64,000 nucleotides of DNA from Solanum dulcamara (Eukaryota; Streptophyta; Magnoliopsida; Solanales; Solanaceae): contig NC_077238.1 in NCBI RefSeq assembly GCF_947179165.1, positions 39,795,793 through 39,859,792 on the forward strand, read 5' to 3'. The stretch's first letter is position 1, and the number at the start of each line of letters is the position of its first letter. Positions 22,000 to 34,704 of the stretch are shown one piece after another. The translations under genes were made by a program, and so were the position numbers. Under the pieces are notes generated by a model, which searched no databases, had not been told where the DNA came from, and saw nothing but the letters and a program-made list of their open reading frames with translations.

Positions 22000-24228
22000 T
22001 GTCACGACTCAAGCCTAGGACCTAGACGTAACATGGCGAATGAGGAACACAAAAGTATCTCAAACAAGCCTCTTAGCATTCTTTTAGCCTTTCATAGCTA
22101 ATGATGATAAATAAACAAGCAGAAATCATAATAGTAAATCTTCAACTTATATATGTCCAATAATATCTAACTTTTAGATTTAACGGGGCTAAGACAATTC
22201 CCTAGCTCACCCTCAATCACAATAAAAGAAATGCCATAGTAAAATATCTCAACATATCATAAGCTAGAAAGATAAAGGAGTATTGTTCTCAGAACATGGG
22301 AACTCACCAAAAGTAATCTTCAACGGAATCTCAACTAGCCACATGAAGGAGAACGAGAAGGAGCACTGATCCCTATATGGTGATATCATATAGGCAAAAG
22401 AGTATGCGCTAATAATTTGAATGTACTAAGTATGTAAGGATGCATGAACATTAAGGAAATGTTAAAACATTTATGTAACATGGAACATAATGTAATGACC
22501 ATAACCTATATTTAAGACCATGCGAGCTATTACATGAAATCCAACATAATCCCCTACATTGGCCGGGGAGACTACTTGCAAGGTAGAACTCCGTCAACTT
22601 CATTCATTTCTTTAAATTTAACTTTAAGGGCTATTTATGGATTCATTAGCCTAAGCCTACAAGGGCTCCTATGTTGGCACATAGTTAATGAGACAAGGGG
22701 TTGCTACTAGGATTTCCTTACCGAATCCTACCTCAATGCCTCATTCGGTGCTAAGTCAATCCCACAGAATAGTTTAATACTTTAAAATATTCATAGCATA
22801 TAACTTGAGAATTCAAACATCATATTCGGTAGAATAGCTCATTAAAATATTTGATAATTCAAATATGCAAGAATTGTCCTTATTGCATAAAGAATCCATC
22901 ATTCATATCATTTCATTATTCTTTTATTTCATAAGACTCCCTTTTGATCATAGATATTGCTTTCATAAACATTCATTTGGAGTCAAAGCTTTCAAGTCAA
23001 ACTTTATTAAAAACATAGTAAAACTAGGTGGGTTCAAATCACTTCAACCTACAAATATGTATGTAAATAAATATACATAAATACTTTGAAATCCATTAAT
23101 TAAAAATTATGTTTTAAACAACCCACCATGAATTTCAAGAACCTTTAAATAGATAAATAGAGGAACCATCAATTCATACATATAAAATTATGTTGCATAA
23201 AAATAGATCAATAATCATTAGTTTAACCATGATTCATACTATTAAGTAAAAATAAGAATTACTATAAGAAAATATTACTTGAAATCAAGAGACTTAATTG
23301 AAAGAGTTTTTGGACTACATGGGTGGAAGAAACCATGGATAAACACCCACATAACTTAGAGTAAAACTTAAAGAAAAATAAATATAATTTATTATATAAT
23401 CAAAATAATTTAGACATGAGAGTGGAAGGAATACTCTCATTGAAGCCTTACATACCTGGAATCCGAAGCTTTAGTCGGAACCGAAAGACTTAATGAACAT
23501 TTTTGAGTCGTAGCTTTTCTCCTTGCCGGAACGTTTTGTATACTATCCAGAATATATGAATCACCAAAATAGTATTTCTTCACTACTAAGAACTAAATCT
23601 ATATTTGAGAATGAGTAAAAAAGTGTATAGAGAGAAGAGTTGCTTGAGAAAGCTTGATGAATAAAATGAGGAAGTAAGGTGGGTATTTATAGAAGTAGAA
23701 AAGGGACCTAACAATAAATAAAAATAATTACAAAGGATGATCTTGAAAATTCAATTGAGAATTTTGATGTCATGGATGATGTCAAAGGGTTCTAGATCTT
23801 TCCATGGTAGGTGAGATGAGTTCTTTTTAATAGAATACTCTTTTTCGGAGATGCGTTTGAACAAGATAAATTCCTTATTAGGATTTTGTGTCTCATAAGA
23901 ATTGTATATATGGAAGTCTAGTTTCATGTCGTTCAAGAATCAACAAATTTGGAGCAACCTACAGTGAGATATGATTTTTCTTCTATAAATACTCCATTCC
24001 GTCACAGCATCTTGTCTTACAATAATTAATTAATTTGACCTACTTTACCTCCGAAACTTAAAGTATGATATTCACAAAAGTTGTAGGTAATGATATTGTG
24101 GTTACTCAGAAATTAGAATCACCTAATTTGGACCATTCTATGAAAAGTTATGTCCAAAATACAAAGGTTGTATTATTTTTTTGGCGAAAATTAAAACATC
24201 GTATACAACGTTTTTAGGAGATGTTACA
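22000..24228 (-). mobile_element. Right (5') LTR of the mosaic unit, family B
   Basis: 2,229 bp from TGTCACGACTC to GATGTTACA, directly next to the primer-binding site. Closely similar in text and size to the interrupted LTR at 48,681-54,613. Carries a hairpin at 22,372-22,394 and a copy of the 60-bp block at 23,914-23,973. Right of it, helicase coding resumes at once. Confidence 0.88.
22372..22394. other. LTR hairpin, 8-bp stem and 7-nt loop
   Basis: CCTATATG, loop GTGATAT, CATATAGG. In the related LTR at 49,077-49,099 two stem pairs differ on both sides and pairing is kept. Confidence 0.78.
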
Positions 24229-25541
24229 ATAACTGAAGATTCAACATGCAATATAAAACAAGGTACTCCTTTAGCAAGTTTGTTAGTCAGGACTAAGTTG
24301 ATTATTTGGGATGAGGCACCAATGATGCATAGATATTATTTTGAAGCTCTGAATAAGACTTTAAGAGATATTATTGGTTACAAAGATGCATCAAAGTCAA
24401 AATTACCATTTGGTGATAAAACTATTGTTCTTGGAGGTGACTTTAGATAAATTCTTCCTATTATCCCAAAAGGTAATAGGCAAGATATTGTTAATGCAAC
24501 ACTCAATTCTTCATATTTATGGCCACATTGTTAATTATTAACGCTAACAAAGAATATGAGATTTCAAAACAATGATATTGGCTTGGGGGTGATGCTCAAC
24601 CCCTGACTGTGCACGAGAGGTGGGAGCCTCGTGTAGGGTCTGTTCCCTCAAAAAAAAAAAAAAAAAAAACAATGATATTGGTACTATTCTAGAAGAGTTA
24701 AAGTATTTTTCTAATTGGATCTTGGCTGTTGGGGATGGTAGAATTGGTACTTCATTTGATGAAATTGATAAAGTTCTAATACCAAATGATCTTCTAATAA
24801 CTGAGTGTACTGATCCAATATCAGCTATTATAGAAAGTACTTATCCAGATTTCATTACTAATTACAATGATGTTGAATACCTACAACAAAGAGCCATTCT
24901 TGCTCCAACTCGTGATATGGTGGAATCAATCAATCAATATATGATCTCCTTGAATCATAATCCTGAGAAATCATATTTGAGTTCTAATACAATATACAGG
25001 TCTCATCAAACTTATCCAGCATTGGAACATGTACATACCCCTAAAAATGTTGAACACTATTAAATGTTTTGAAGTTTCAAATCATTCAATCACTTTAAAG
25101 GTTGGGGTTCCTGTGATGTTACTAAGAAATATTGATCAGTTAGCAGTATTATGTAATGAAACCAGGTTGATTGTCACTAAACTTGAAAATCAAGTAATTG
25201 AAGAAAAGGCTTTACCTGGACAGATGGTTGGACAGAAGGTGTTTATTCCAAGAATGACTTTAACACCTTCAGATGCTAGAATCCCATTTAAGTTTCAAAG
25301 AAGACAGTTTTCTATAGTGGTATCATTTGCCATGACAATCAATAAGAGCCAAGGACAGTGTTTATCTCATGTTGGATTATTTTTGAAGAAGTCATTATTT
25401 ATCCATGGACAACTTTATATAGTTCTTTTCAGAGTGACAAATAGAAAGGGATTAAAAATACTGACTTACAATGATGATGGAAAGTTAACTAATGAAGCTA
25501 TAAATGTAGTATATAAAGAAGTGTTTCAAAATCTAATCTGA
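24229..25541 (+). pseudogene. Helitron helicase part, lacking Walker A
   Basis: PIF1-type helicase half of the same Helitron coding region as 10,396-14,025. Visible blocks: ITEDSTCNIKQGTPLA, the Walker B-type motif IIWDEAPM (24,300), VLGGDFR followed by a stop (expected Gln; 24,450), NMRFQNNDIGTILEEL, AILAPTRDMVESIN (24,895), VPVMLLRNIDQ and, near the end, the FAMTINKSQGQ motif (25,330). A frameshift lies near 25,060 and other stops occur. The P-loop (GxGGTGKT) that should precede ITEDS is missing at the gypsy junction. A SINE fragment interrupts it at 24,582. The tail VVYKEVFQNLI and its stop match the usual Helitron C-terminus. Confidence 0.92.
24582..24665 (+). mobile_element. Short SINE-like retroposon with poly(A) and 16-bp target duplication
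   Basis: About 84 bp (CTTGGGGGTGATGCTCAACC ... TCTGTTCCCTC plus a run of A). It is flanked by the 16-bp direct repeat AAAACAATGATATTGG at 24,566-24,581 and 24,666-24,681. Removing the insert plus one repeat restores helicase codons FQNNDIGTILEE. A-tail and long duplication are signs of LINE-mediated insertion. The body looks like the 3' end of a SINE; I cannot name the family. Confidence 0.9.
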
Positions 25542-26464
25542 TATGCAGATTTGGAATTTTTTTATACATACTAAAACTATCAAAAATTCAAGTTCAGGTA
25601 CAATTTTAATCCTTAAATCTATTTTACTACATTTATAAATATATATATATACTTTACATCAATTGTAAATTATGGTGACCCTATAATTAACGATGGCAGA
25701 GAATACAATTGATCTGATGAGATTTTGATTCAAAAGAGTTGAAAGAAATAGTCAAAAATGACGGAAGGGGATAATACAATCATGTTTGTGGTGGTCAATT
25801 TGGTAGGAGATTAATGTAATGTAATCTAAAGAGAAGATCAATTTCATTCATGATGTGATAGTATCATTTCTATTATTGCATTAGTTGTTTTGAAGTTTCT
25901 TTATCAATGTATGATGATTTTACTATGTGATTTTATATTACATGATTTTAAACAAATTAATAGTTATATGTTATTTACAAAGACACTAATCAATAACACG
26001 ATCTAAATTTTTATATATTTATTTATAAAAGGAATAAATAAATAAATAAAACAGCACTTAAACCATCATTATTAGCGTAAGCCCTAAATATATGATGTTG
26101 AAGACAAATTGGATACCTGTAATTCTTGACTAATAGCTACGTAGATTATGCTATTTTGCATAATTTTAGATATAATGATTTATTTAATTGTAGGAGTTAC
26201 TATCAATTACCCTATGAACATGATATCGAGTTAGTTGTTTTCATTAACGTAAAAATTTGCATCAATTTTAGAAAAGAAAATCCATGTACACTTTCAAAAA
26301 TAAATAAGAAGATTGTTCAAATAACTCATTGTATTCATGTATAACTCATCTTCAAATATAAAGTTCTTAAGTCATCCTTCTATTAAACAAGTGTCACATT
26401 TTCATTCAGGCAATACTAGCAAAATATCTTATAATAAGGTGACAGAATATTTATTTAACTTTAT
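25542..26464. other. AT-rich non-coding stretch after the Helitron ORF
   Basis: No gene recognised. Short AT repeats near 25,641-25,652. I looked for a Helitron 3' terminus (CTRR preceded by a short hairpin) and could not identify one with confidence, so the right edge of the Helitron is open. Confidence 0.6.
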
Positions 26465-26466
26465 AC

Positions 26467-26583
26467 CTTCACAATAAAGATATTGCAAGAGGAAACCTCT
26501 TTGAGATATCATTTTTGAACAGTGTCAAGGTACAAAACTTCGGAAAAGCCTTTTGCTTTAACAACACTCTGTGCCTTTAGAAC
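26467..26583 (-). pseudogene. Exon fragment of a branched-chain aminotransferase
   Basis: A 117-bp, 39-codon stretch on the minus strand reading VLKAQSVVKAKGFSEVLYLD ... YLKEVSSCNIFIVK. This is the conserved fold-type IV aminotransferase region of plant branched-chain amino acid aminotransferases, which interconvert Leu/Ile/Val and their keto acids. It is bordered by consensus splice sites: AG before the first codon (26,584-26,585) and GT after the last (26,465-26,466). So it is one exon with flanking intron DNA, not a processed copy. A TGA replaces the codon between VQK and YLKE. I found no other exon of the gene nearby. Either captured by a transposon or a relic. Confidence 0.85.
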
Positions 26584-26835
26584 CTACATTTATAATCCAA
26601 AGATGAAACATGTATGTCACATTCATAGAACAAAAGAAAAACTAAGAAGAGTTTGTGACAGTATTTTTTCAAGTAAAATAAGAAAATTTCATCAAAATGA
26701 ATGCCAATGATAACAACAGATGAGCAAAATATGTTACAGAGTTTCTTTTTCCTCTAGAGAAAGTTAAAACATGAGAAAATGCAACGGTTACAACAATCAT
26801 GATCACAATAAACTACATATAAATGCAAATCTGAC

Positions 26836-27900
<1,065 letters not shown>

Positions 27901-27987
27901 TTGAGCCTTGAGATGCGCTTTCAAAGTCTTCCATTCATCAAGTAGATCCTGCTTAGTACCATCGTAAGAACTCTTTCTCTTCAAAAA
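27901..27987 (-). pseudogene. Unidentified exon-like segment
   Basis: Minus-strand open stretch FLKRKSSYDGTKQDLLDEWK followed by TLKAHLKAQ, ending exactly at a consensus donor (CAA|GTATGT at 27,899-27,900). Amino-acid composition and the absence of stops look exon-like, but I do not recognise the family. Possible acceptors are the AG in TTTTTGAAG (27,979-27,987) or the CTGCAG at 28,018-28,023; the latter would place a stop in this frame. Same strand as the two recognised exons. Confidence 0.4.
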
Positions 27988-29999
27988 TTAGAGAAAGGTA
28001 GAAAATATTTTTGAGCCCCTGCAGTCCTAAGAAAGTTACAAATGATATTCCACTCATCAAAATCAATGAAATAGAAATCAAATAGCAAAAGACATTAGCT
28101 TATTACCATGATAATGTATACAAATAAAGTATAGAGACAATCATGTAAAAGAAACACTTGATAGATAAACAAAATGATTACTCCTCTGTTTCATATTGAA
28201 CGTCCATTTTTACTTGGTATATTAGTAGATGAGAATCTAAAGGTAAAACATTTGAAGAACAATGGTAACCTTTTTGCTCCTATAAATAAATAAGAGAAAT
28301 GTGGTATTTCGTAATACAAAATTAAAATGAATGAGGTGGAGTTTGGTTCAAAAGTTATCCCGCTTACAGGATCACTTTTCTCTCAAGTAATCTAGAACTT
28401 GCAGAAGTCTACAAATACCATTATGGAACTAACAATACAAGATCTAAAAGTACTTTACTTTTACGTTCATATTTCTCTATTAAATTGTCTTATATTACTC
28501 CCACAGAAGAAAAAATCTTGTTACGCTCTTGACCTTTATAGAAGCTCCAACCTGAAGGCTAAGTTTTTAACCATATTCAAAAGTTGAGGGCTAAATTTGA
28601 ACATAATTTTTCGAAAGCATTTATACGTGTAGAACACATTTTTGAGACCATCAAATTCACATTGGAGCTACATTAATATTGAGAGAAAATACAAAATAAT
28701 AAGCTAATGAGAAGGGTATAAATGGAACAAAAGTGTAACGAAGGGCAAAATTAAGAAATTATGGGTTGTATAGAGACAACTTTAAACCTTTTACATTTTT
28801 TATGGCAGTCATGTCTGAATTAAATTGTAGGTACTCCAATTAATAAGTGGGGACCTGTTACTCTTAACAGACCATGTAGTAAATTTGTTCGCAAAAATGT
28901 AATTGGTATTCTACTTGTAAAGAGAAAGGAGGAGGTACATACATGATATTTTTCTGTTGTTGTAATCATAGTTGATTCCCATTAGGTTAGTATGATCAAA
29001 ATGTATAGAGAAATTGTATAGTGAATTTAGGTTGAAACCTAACAAATAGATTCCATCTACTGGAAGCATAAGTAAATGAGAAGTATCAGTATCAATATAT
29101 TCTTGCATCGAATGTAACTACTCTTGCAATGTAAATATTTTTTATAAGGTGATTGACATATGATGTTGTAGTTTGATCTGTATGGAAAACGGTTGCTTGC
29201 CTTTATTCTTGCTATGCCATTTGAAAAAAAAATTTGGTGTTCTTTCTTTTGGGGTGAGGGTATTGAAATAATTATGCAGGCGAAGAACTACTTCAACCAA
29301 CAAGGTTTTTTTTATTTATATATTATTAGTTGTGACTGATTATTTATTTTGTATTAGCTTGATCAATTTTATTATTCCAATAACTAAGATTAGATATTTT
29401 TCTCTCATCAAATTGATTAGGATAAGAAATAATTCCTTGATAACACTTGGAATGATAACATACTCAAACAACCACTAAAGAGATGACTACTCTTGATCAG
29501 ATCAATGAAGCAGCTCGAGGCAAATGTCATCACTATTTAGAATGAGAAGTTAAGCTCTCCTACTACAGTTCATCTCGAGATCTTCAATAAATGCATAAAT
29601 AGGGTGCTTAAAACATAGTTACTTACCGTTGGAAGGCGACTACTAACATTACTAAGTTTTAAATTAATGCCACGAAATGTTGATCTTTGAAACATAAGTT
29701 TCTTTATTGTTTATTGAGCTTGAGAAATCACACCCTACATCTATATCAAGAAGTCAGTCATTTCTATTGATATATTATCAAAAGTCAGAAATTAAATACA
29801 ATAATACACACTACTATAAAATTAACAGAAAGAACAACACTTGATTACTATAATAAAATAAGTACTCATAGAAATTACAATGTTCATGAAAAATTTATAG
29901 ACATCTATGCTGTGGATAAATTGCAAGAAGCTAATACTCTTCAATCCATTAAATAAAATTGAGAGAAAAAAAAATCACCTCACAAAATCTCCTAGAGAG
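27988..29999. other. Non-coding stretch, origin unclear
   Basis: No gene recognised. 28,180-28,225 (CTCCTCTGTTTCATATTGAA) resembles the end of a MITE, but I could not find the partner terminus. Several short open stretches (28,911-29,108 minus; 28,830-28,940 plus) have no motif. The old plus-strand gypsy element becomes recognisable from about 30,000; its 5' LTR is not here. Confidence 0.5.
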
Positions 30000-31280
30000 G
30001 AACAGGAGCATGCAGAACAAGAGGAGGGTACCCAAACTGAGGCTGCTGGTATCCTTTCTCTGAATCCAATCTTGGCCCAGTAGATCATGGCATTCTTGAG
30101 TGGGATAGTTGGTACTAGCTCCATCCCCACCATGCCCGCAGAACTAGCTCCTATTGATCGCCCATTTACTACTGCAGTTCAGCCAACAAATGAAGTGGTA
30201 GGCATAGATACATTCTTTAGGCCACTAATGGTCTTGTGATGACTGGTACTAAGCATAACATGCTCACCAAACTCCTCAAGCTCAAACCTATAATTTTTCA
30301 TGGTATTGAAAATAAGGATGTGTATGAGTTTATTCTTGATTGCTAAAGGAGGCGACACAAGTTGGGCATAGTGTATCAGTATGGAGTGGAGTTTGTGACC
30401 TTCCATTTGTAGGGAGAGGCCAAGCGCAATGGTGGAGGGCCTATGTGGAGTGTTGTTTACCTGTGTTCCCCCACTCATGTGGGCTTAATTCCATGCTCTA
30501 TTTTTAGAGAAGTATATGCCTTACACCTTGAGGGACAGGAATAAGAATGAGTTTATGTCCCTTGAGAAGGGAGGGTTATCAGTGGTTGCTTATGAGACCA
30601 AATTTCATGCACTATCCAGGTACGCTACTCAGCTGGTCACTACTGAAGAGGAGAGGATCAGGTTGTTCATGAAGGGGTTGGACCCTGAGTTGCAAGTACT
30701 TTCTGTTCATATGACTTTGTCCGATAGGAGCTTCAACGAGGTCATAAATTTTGTTAAGAAAGTTGAAGGTGTGAGGAAGGATGGGGCAAGCCAAGGCTTT
30801 GTCTAAAAGGCCCAAGAGTGCAGGTAACTTCCAAGGGTCTTATTCCAGAGGGTCAGGCGGGCCAGTGATTTCTTCCCGGCCAATTCAGTCAGCACTGCTC
30901 ACTTCCATTGGAAGCTTTTCACGTACTCCCCAACAATATCAAGCCCTTGAGGGCTAGGGAGCATCATTTCCAAGAAGCAGCCCGTCTTTTAATTGCGATT
31001 GTTTTTAACTGTGAAGAGCAGGTCCATATATGGAGGGAGTGACCTCACCCCCGCAGGATAGTTTCAGCACCTCAGTAGGCCCGAGAAGTAGTCCTAGTAG
31101 CTGGACGAAATAGTGGTAGAGGACGTCCACAAAGTGGGCGAGGAGAAAATCTAATGGGCCATAGGGGCCGGGGTAGTAGTAGTGAAAGTTCGGGAGTAGT
31201 CCATCCAGGTAGGAAGGTAGCCCATCAGGATGATCAAGCTCAATTTTATGCATTTTCAGGCAAGACTGAGGCAAAGGCAT
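30000..31280 (+). pseudogene. gag: Old gypsy element: gag
   Basis: Plus-strand Gag remnant. Recognised text: FREVYALHLEGQE-like frame, then EFMSLEKGGLSVVAYETKFH, ALSRYATQLVTTEEERIRLF, KGLDPELQVLSVHM and NFVKKVEG (30,540-30,770), a capsid-type gag domain. Upstream text (IMAFLSGIVGTSSIPTMPAE) fits a Gag N-terminus. Downstream is a degenerate proline/serine-rich linker; I do not see a zinc knuckle. Multiple stops and frameshifts. The 5' LTR is missing, so the copy is truncated on the left. Confidence 0.82.
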
Positions 31281-32882
31281 ATGAAGCAGTTATCATAGGT
31301 ACTATTTTTATCTGTGACTAGATGGCTACTATTTTATTTTATTTGGGTTCCACTTATTTCTATGTGTCTATAAGACATGCCTTGGGTTTTGATGCAATGT
31401 GTGATATATTAGATGCCCATGTTCATTTTTCTACCCCTATTGGAGAGTTAGTCATAGTCACCCATATGTATCATTCTTGTTCTATTATATTTATGGGATA
31501 CCAGACTTGGGTTGATTTAGTGATTCTAGGCATGACAGATTTTAATGTGATCTTATGCATGACTTGGTTGTCCCCCTACTTTGCTGTACCTAATTGAAAT
31601 GCAAAGACTGTGACTCTAGAGATCTCGGAGAGAAAAAGGTTAGAGTGGAAAGGGGTGTACAAGCCTAAGCCAGCTAAGGTCATATCCTTTCTCCAGACTA
31701 GAAAAATGGAGGGGCAGGGTTTTTTTGGCCTATTTAGCCCATATCCAGAATGTGGAGATAGAGTCTTCTTCTATTGACTCTATTCCAGTAGTGAGTGAAT
31801 TTTTGGAAGTTTTTCCTTCAAACTTGCCTGATAGGCCTCCTGACCGAGACATAGACTTCTGCATTAATTTAGAGCCAGGTACTCATCTAATTTCCATTCA
31901 TCCCTATCGTAGGGCTCCGTCAGATTTGAGAGAGATTAAGTCTCAGATTCAGGAGCTTCTTGATAAGGGATTTATTCATCCTAGTACTTCCCCTTAGGTG
32001 CTTCGGTGTTTTTTATCAAGAAAAAGAATGGTAGTATGATAATGTGCATTGACTACCGACAGTTGAATAAGGTCACCATCAGAAATAAATGCCCTTTACC
32101 TCGTATTGATGACTTGTTTGACCAGATACAAGGTGCTTTAGTCTTCTCAAATATTGATCTCAGGTCTGGGTATCATCAGTTGAAAATTAGACATGAGGAT
32201 GTGCCCAAAACAACTTTTAGGACTAGGTATAGGCACTATGACTTTTTAGTAATGTCCTTTGGGTTGACCAATGCACCAGTAGCCTTCATGAGTTTGATGA
32301 ATGGGGTGTTCAAACTATTTCTGAATTCATTCGTGATAGTGTTTTAGGACTAGGTATAGGCACTAGTATTGATATGGCACCATTCGAAGCCCTGTATGGG
32401 AGGAGATGTAGGTTTCCCATAGGATGGTTTGAATCTAGGGAAGGGAGCCATTAGGGGTTGACTTAGTGAGGGATGCTCAAGATAAGGTAAGAAGCATTCA
32501 AGCTAAGCTTTTAGCGGGTCAAAGTCGTCAGAAGGAATATGCTGATTGCAAGGTAAGGGATATGATATTCGAGGCTGGTGAGCAAGCACTTCTAAAAGTA
32601 TCACCCATCAAAGGGGTGATGAGGTTTGGCAACAAGGGCAAGCTCAGCCCTCGCTATATTGGTCCTTTTGAAACTTTTGATTGTGTAGGGCCAGTGGCGT
32701 ATAAGGTTGGCCTTACCAACTAGATTTTCTGGGGTACACCTGGTGTTTCATGTGTCTATGTAGAAAAAGTACCATGGAGATGGGGACTACATCATTAAAT
32801 GGGACTCGGTATTATTGGATAAGAAACTTCAGTATAAGGAAGAGAAAATTGCAATTCTTGATCGTGACGTTCGAATATTGAG
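31281..32882 (+). pseudogene. pol: Old gypsy element: pol with internal deletion
   Basis: Protease: ATILFYLGSTYFYVS, with the catalytic Asp replaced by Tyr (usual DxGST). [66 protein letters not shown] and NSFVIVF. Then at 32,342 the text jumps to the integrase C-terminal part DMAPFEALYGRRC, KVSPIKGVMRFGNKGKLSPR and ILDRDVRIL. RT catalytic dyad, RNase H and the integrase DDE core are deleted. The junction carries a 24-bp copy of 32,215-32,238. The frame runs into the LTR at 32,883 and resumes at 42,982. Confidence 0.88.
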
Positions 32883-33311
32883 TGTCACGTCCCGGGAGGG
32901 TACCCTAGACGTGACCGGCACTTGAAAGCCATTTCTAGCCTTCAAGCGAACCACCTGATTCAGTCACCTCATCATTCAATCACACTCACCCAAAAGAGGG
33001 GTCAATCATAGCATACTATTCATATTTCAGGGCCGAAGGCCAAACATATTCAACCCAACAAAACAAGAAAAGATAGAACTCCTCAAAATAACAGTCCAAC
33101 CTTCCCACACTCTAGTCTATGAAGCCTCTATCCAAGTCTAGAAGGTGCCAATGACAAGTCCATGGCTACCAACAATTAAAATAAAAGAACTGACATCAAA
33201 ACTGTACAAGAAGGCTCAATATCCTCCGGGAACTAAGAGGACTCACCAACTAGTTGGGAGTGTAAGTGGATCTTCAACGGAGCACCAGTTGATGATCTCT
33301 GGTACCTATCG

Positions 33312-33332
33312 CTGCATTATGAAATGATGCAG
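33312..33332. other. LTR hairpin, 7-bp stem and 7-nt loop
   Basis: CTGCATT, loop ATGAAAT, GATGCAG. The other LTR (40,883-40,903) reads CTGCATC, loop ATGAAAC, GATGCAG, a perfect 7-bp stem. In element sense it follows the inverted repeat GTACAT...ATGTAC at 33,347-33,361. Confidence 0.75.
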
Positions 33333-33710
33333 GCCAAATGGCGTCAGTACATGGAATGTACGAGTATGTAAAATGGCCGGAGGAAACAATATCAAGAAAG
33401 CATCAATATCAACTCAGGAGATTTACTCATGTATATATATACATAACAACTCACTCAAATGTCCTAAGTCCAACAAGAATAGTTTAGACAGGACTAACTC
33501 CTAAGCCACTTAACTCAACTGACTCGGAGCACTATCAAGGCCTAAATGGGAGTTTCTCTTAACCGATAACCATCACCTATGAGCCGGTGATAGTACAACA
33601 ATCAGACGTTGTTGCCACGTCCGTCCATATCTTGCCAGGGCATGAACGCCTCTCTAATCATGGATACCATCGATTAGTCAAGTCCTATCATTTCAGGACA
33701 ATACAACTGG

Positions 33711-33806
33711 GAAATATCCGACTTTAACAGTTCGATCCCACAGGAAGCATCCAACTTTAACGGTTCCATCCCTCGAGAAGCATCTGACTTTAACGGTTCC
33801 ATCCCC
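33711..33806. repeat. 33-bp LTR minisatellite, 3 copies
   Basis: Unit GAAGCATCCAACTTTAACGG plus TTCCATCCCTCGA, three copies in the 3' LTR and again in the 5' LTR (41,282-41,377). Confidence 0.88.
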
Positions 33807-34510
33807 ACCTACGTTGGCGGCGTAGTTTATGGGGTTTGAGTATGGACTATACTCTCACCCGCTTCGGTGCTCGATACTTTCCCCATGACTCCATGCTCAT
33901 AAAACTCCTCTAATCATCTCAAACGAGCCCTCACGGCTAGTTTCATGTGGTACATTACCACCTCATCAACTCAGTTCTCATTTCAATTAATTCAGCCGCA
34001 ATGACAAGTCTCATTTAAGACCTTGTCCACTTGCCAATTCCTTCCTCATATCAACTCAATCAAGCCTCCTCTATATGAACATTCATGACATCTCCTCAAG
34101 GTTTAACACAACTCTATGACTTCAACTCAACCATTCAAATAAAATAGCGCATTTAAGGAAATTGACTTAAACAACATACTCACATGGCTAAAGGGATCAA
34201 CAAGACATAACAATAAGACATCTCCATCAATTCATACTAACATGAAGGATTTTAAGAACTTCTTGGCTCAACAACATCAACACATATAGCATCATATAAA
34301 TAGGAGACAAAGTTCATATAAACATACACCATACCAAGAACTCTATTTTTCATGAATATCTAGCCTCAAGCAAGAATAGGGCACATGGGTGAACTTAGCC
34401 CATGTTTTGGATAGCCTTACATACCTTAGAATAGATGCTTGAAGAAACTTTGTTGTTGGGTCTTCAATGGAAGCTTGAGGTCTTGAAGCTCTTGGAACAA
34501 TTCCTTGTTG

Positions 34511-34521
34511 GAAATGGAGAA

Positions 34522-34553
<32 letters not shown>

Positions 34554-34560
34554 GAGAGAG
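34511..34560. repeat. AAG/GA microsatellite in the LTR
   Basis: Purine-rich run of AAG units ending in GA units, present with the same length in both LTRs (42,082-42,131). Confidence 0.9.
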
Positions 34561-34704
34561 ATAGGTTTCTAGGGCTTTTAGAGAGAGAGTGGGGGCTGAA
34601 GAAAATGATCCCAAAATAGTCTAGGGTGATACATATATAATTTGGGGCAATCCCCAAATTGCCCCTTCTCAAAAGTTCCGGAAAATAGGCAAAAATGCAC
34701 CTGG

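Larger units (their letters stand above)
14026..24228 (-). mobile_element. Mosaic Tekay/Del-like gypsy unit splitting the Helitron
   Basis: A 10.2-kb minus-strand unit: left LTR-like end 14,026-17,028, polypurine tract, gag-pol, primer-binding site, right LTR 22,000-24,228. The two LTRs match only in the last ~370 bp (16,653-17,028 against 23,880-24,228); the remaining 2.6 kb of the left one belongs to another LTR family. Flanking 5-mers differ (ATATG left, ATAAC right). The helicase coding between the flanks has lost about 45-60 residues, judging from the family. This is not a simple single insertion. Confidence 0.85.

Noticed and set aside
28181..28225. Possible Stowaway-like MITE end (CTCCTCTGTTTCATATTGAA)
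   Set aside because: No matching inverted partner or TA duplication found within the next kilobase.
28830..28945. Plus-strand segment reading GTPINKWGPVTLNRPCSKFV
   Set aside because: Protein-like by eye, but there is a stop just upstream, no family is recognised, and splice sites are not convincing.
28911..29108. 65-codon minus-strand frame
   Set aside because: No motif, AT-rich codons, no recognisable neighbours; likely chance.
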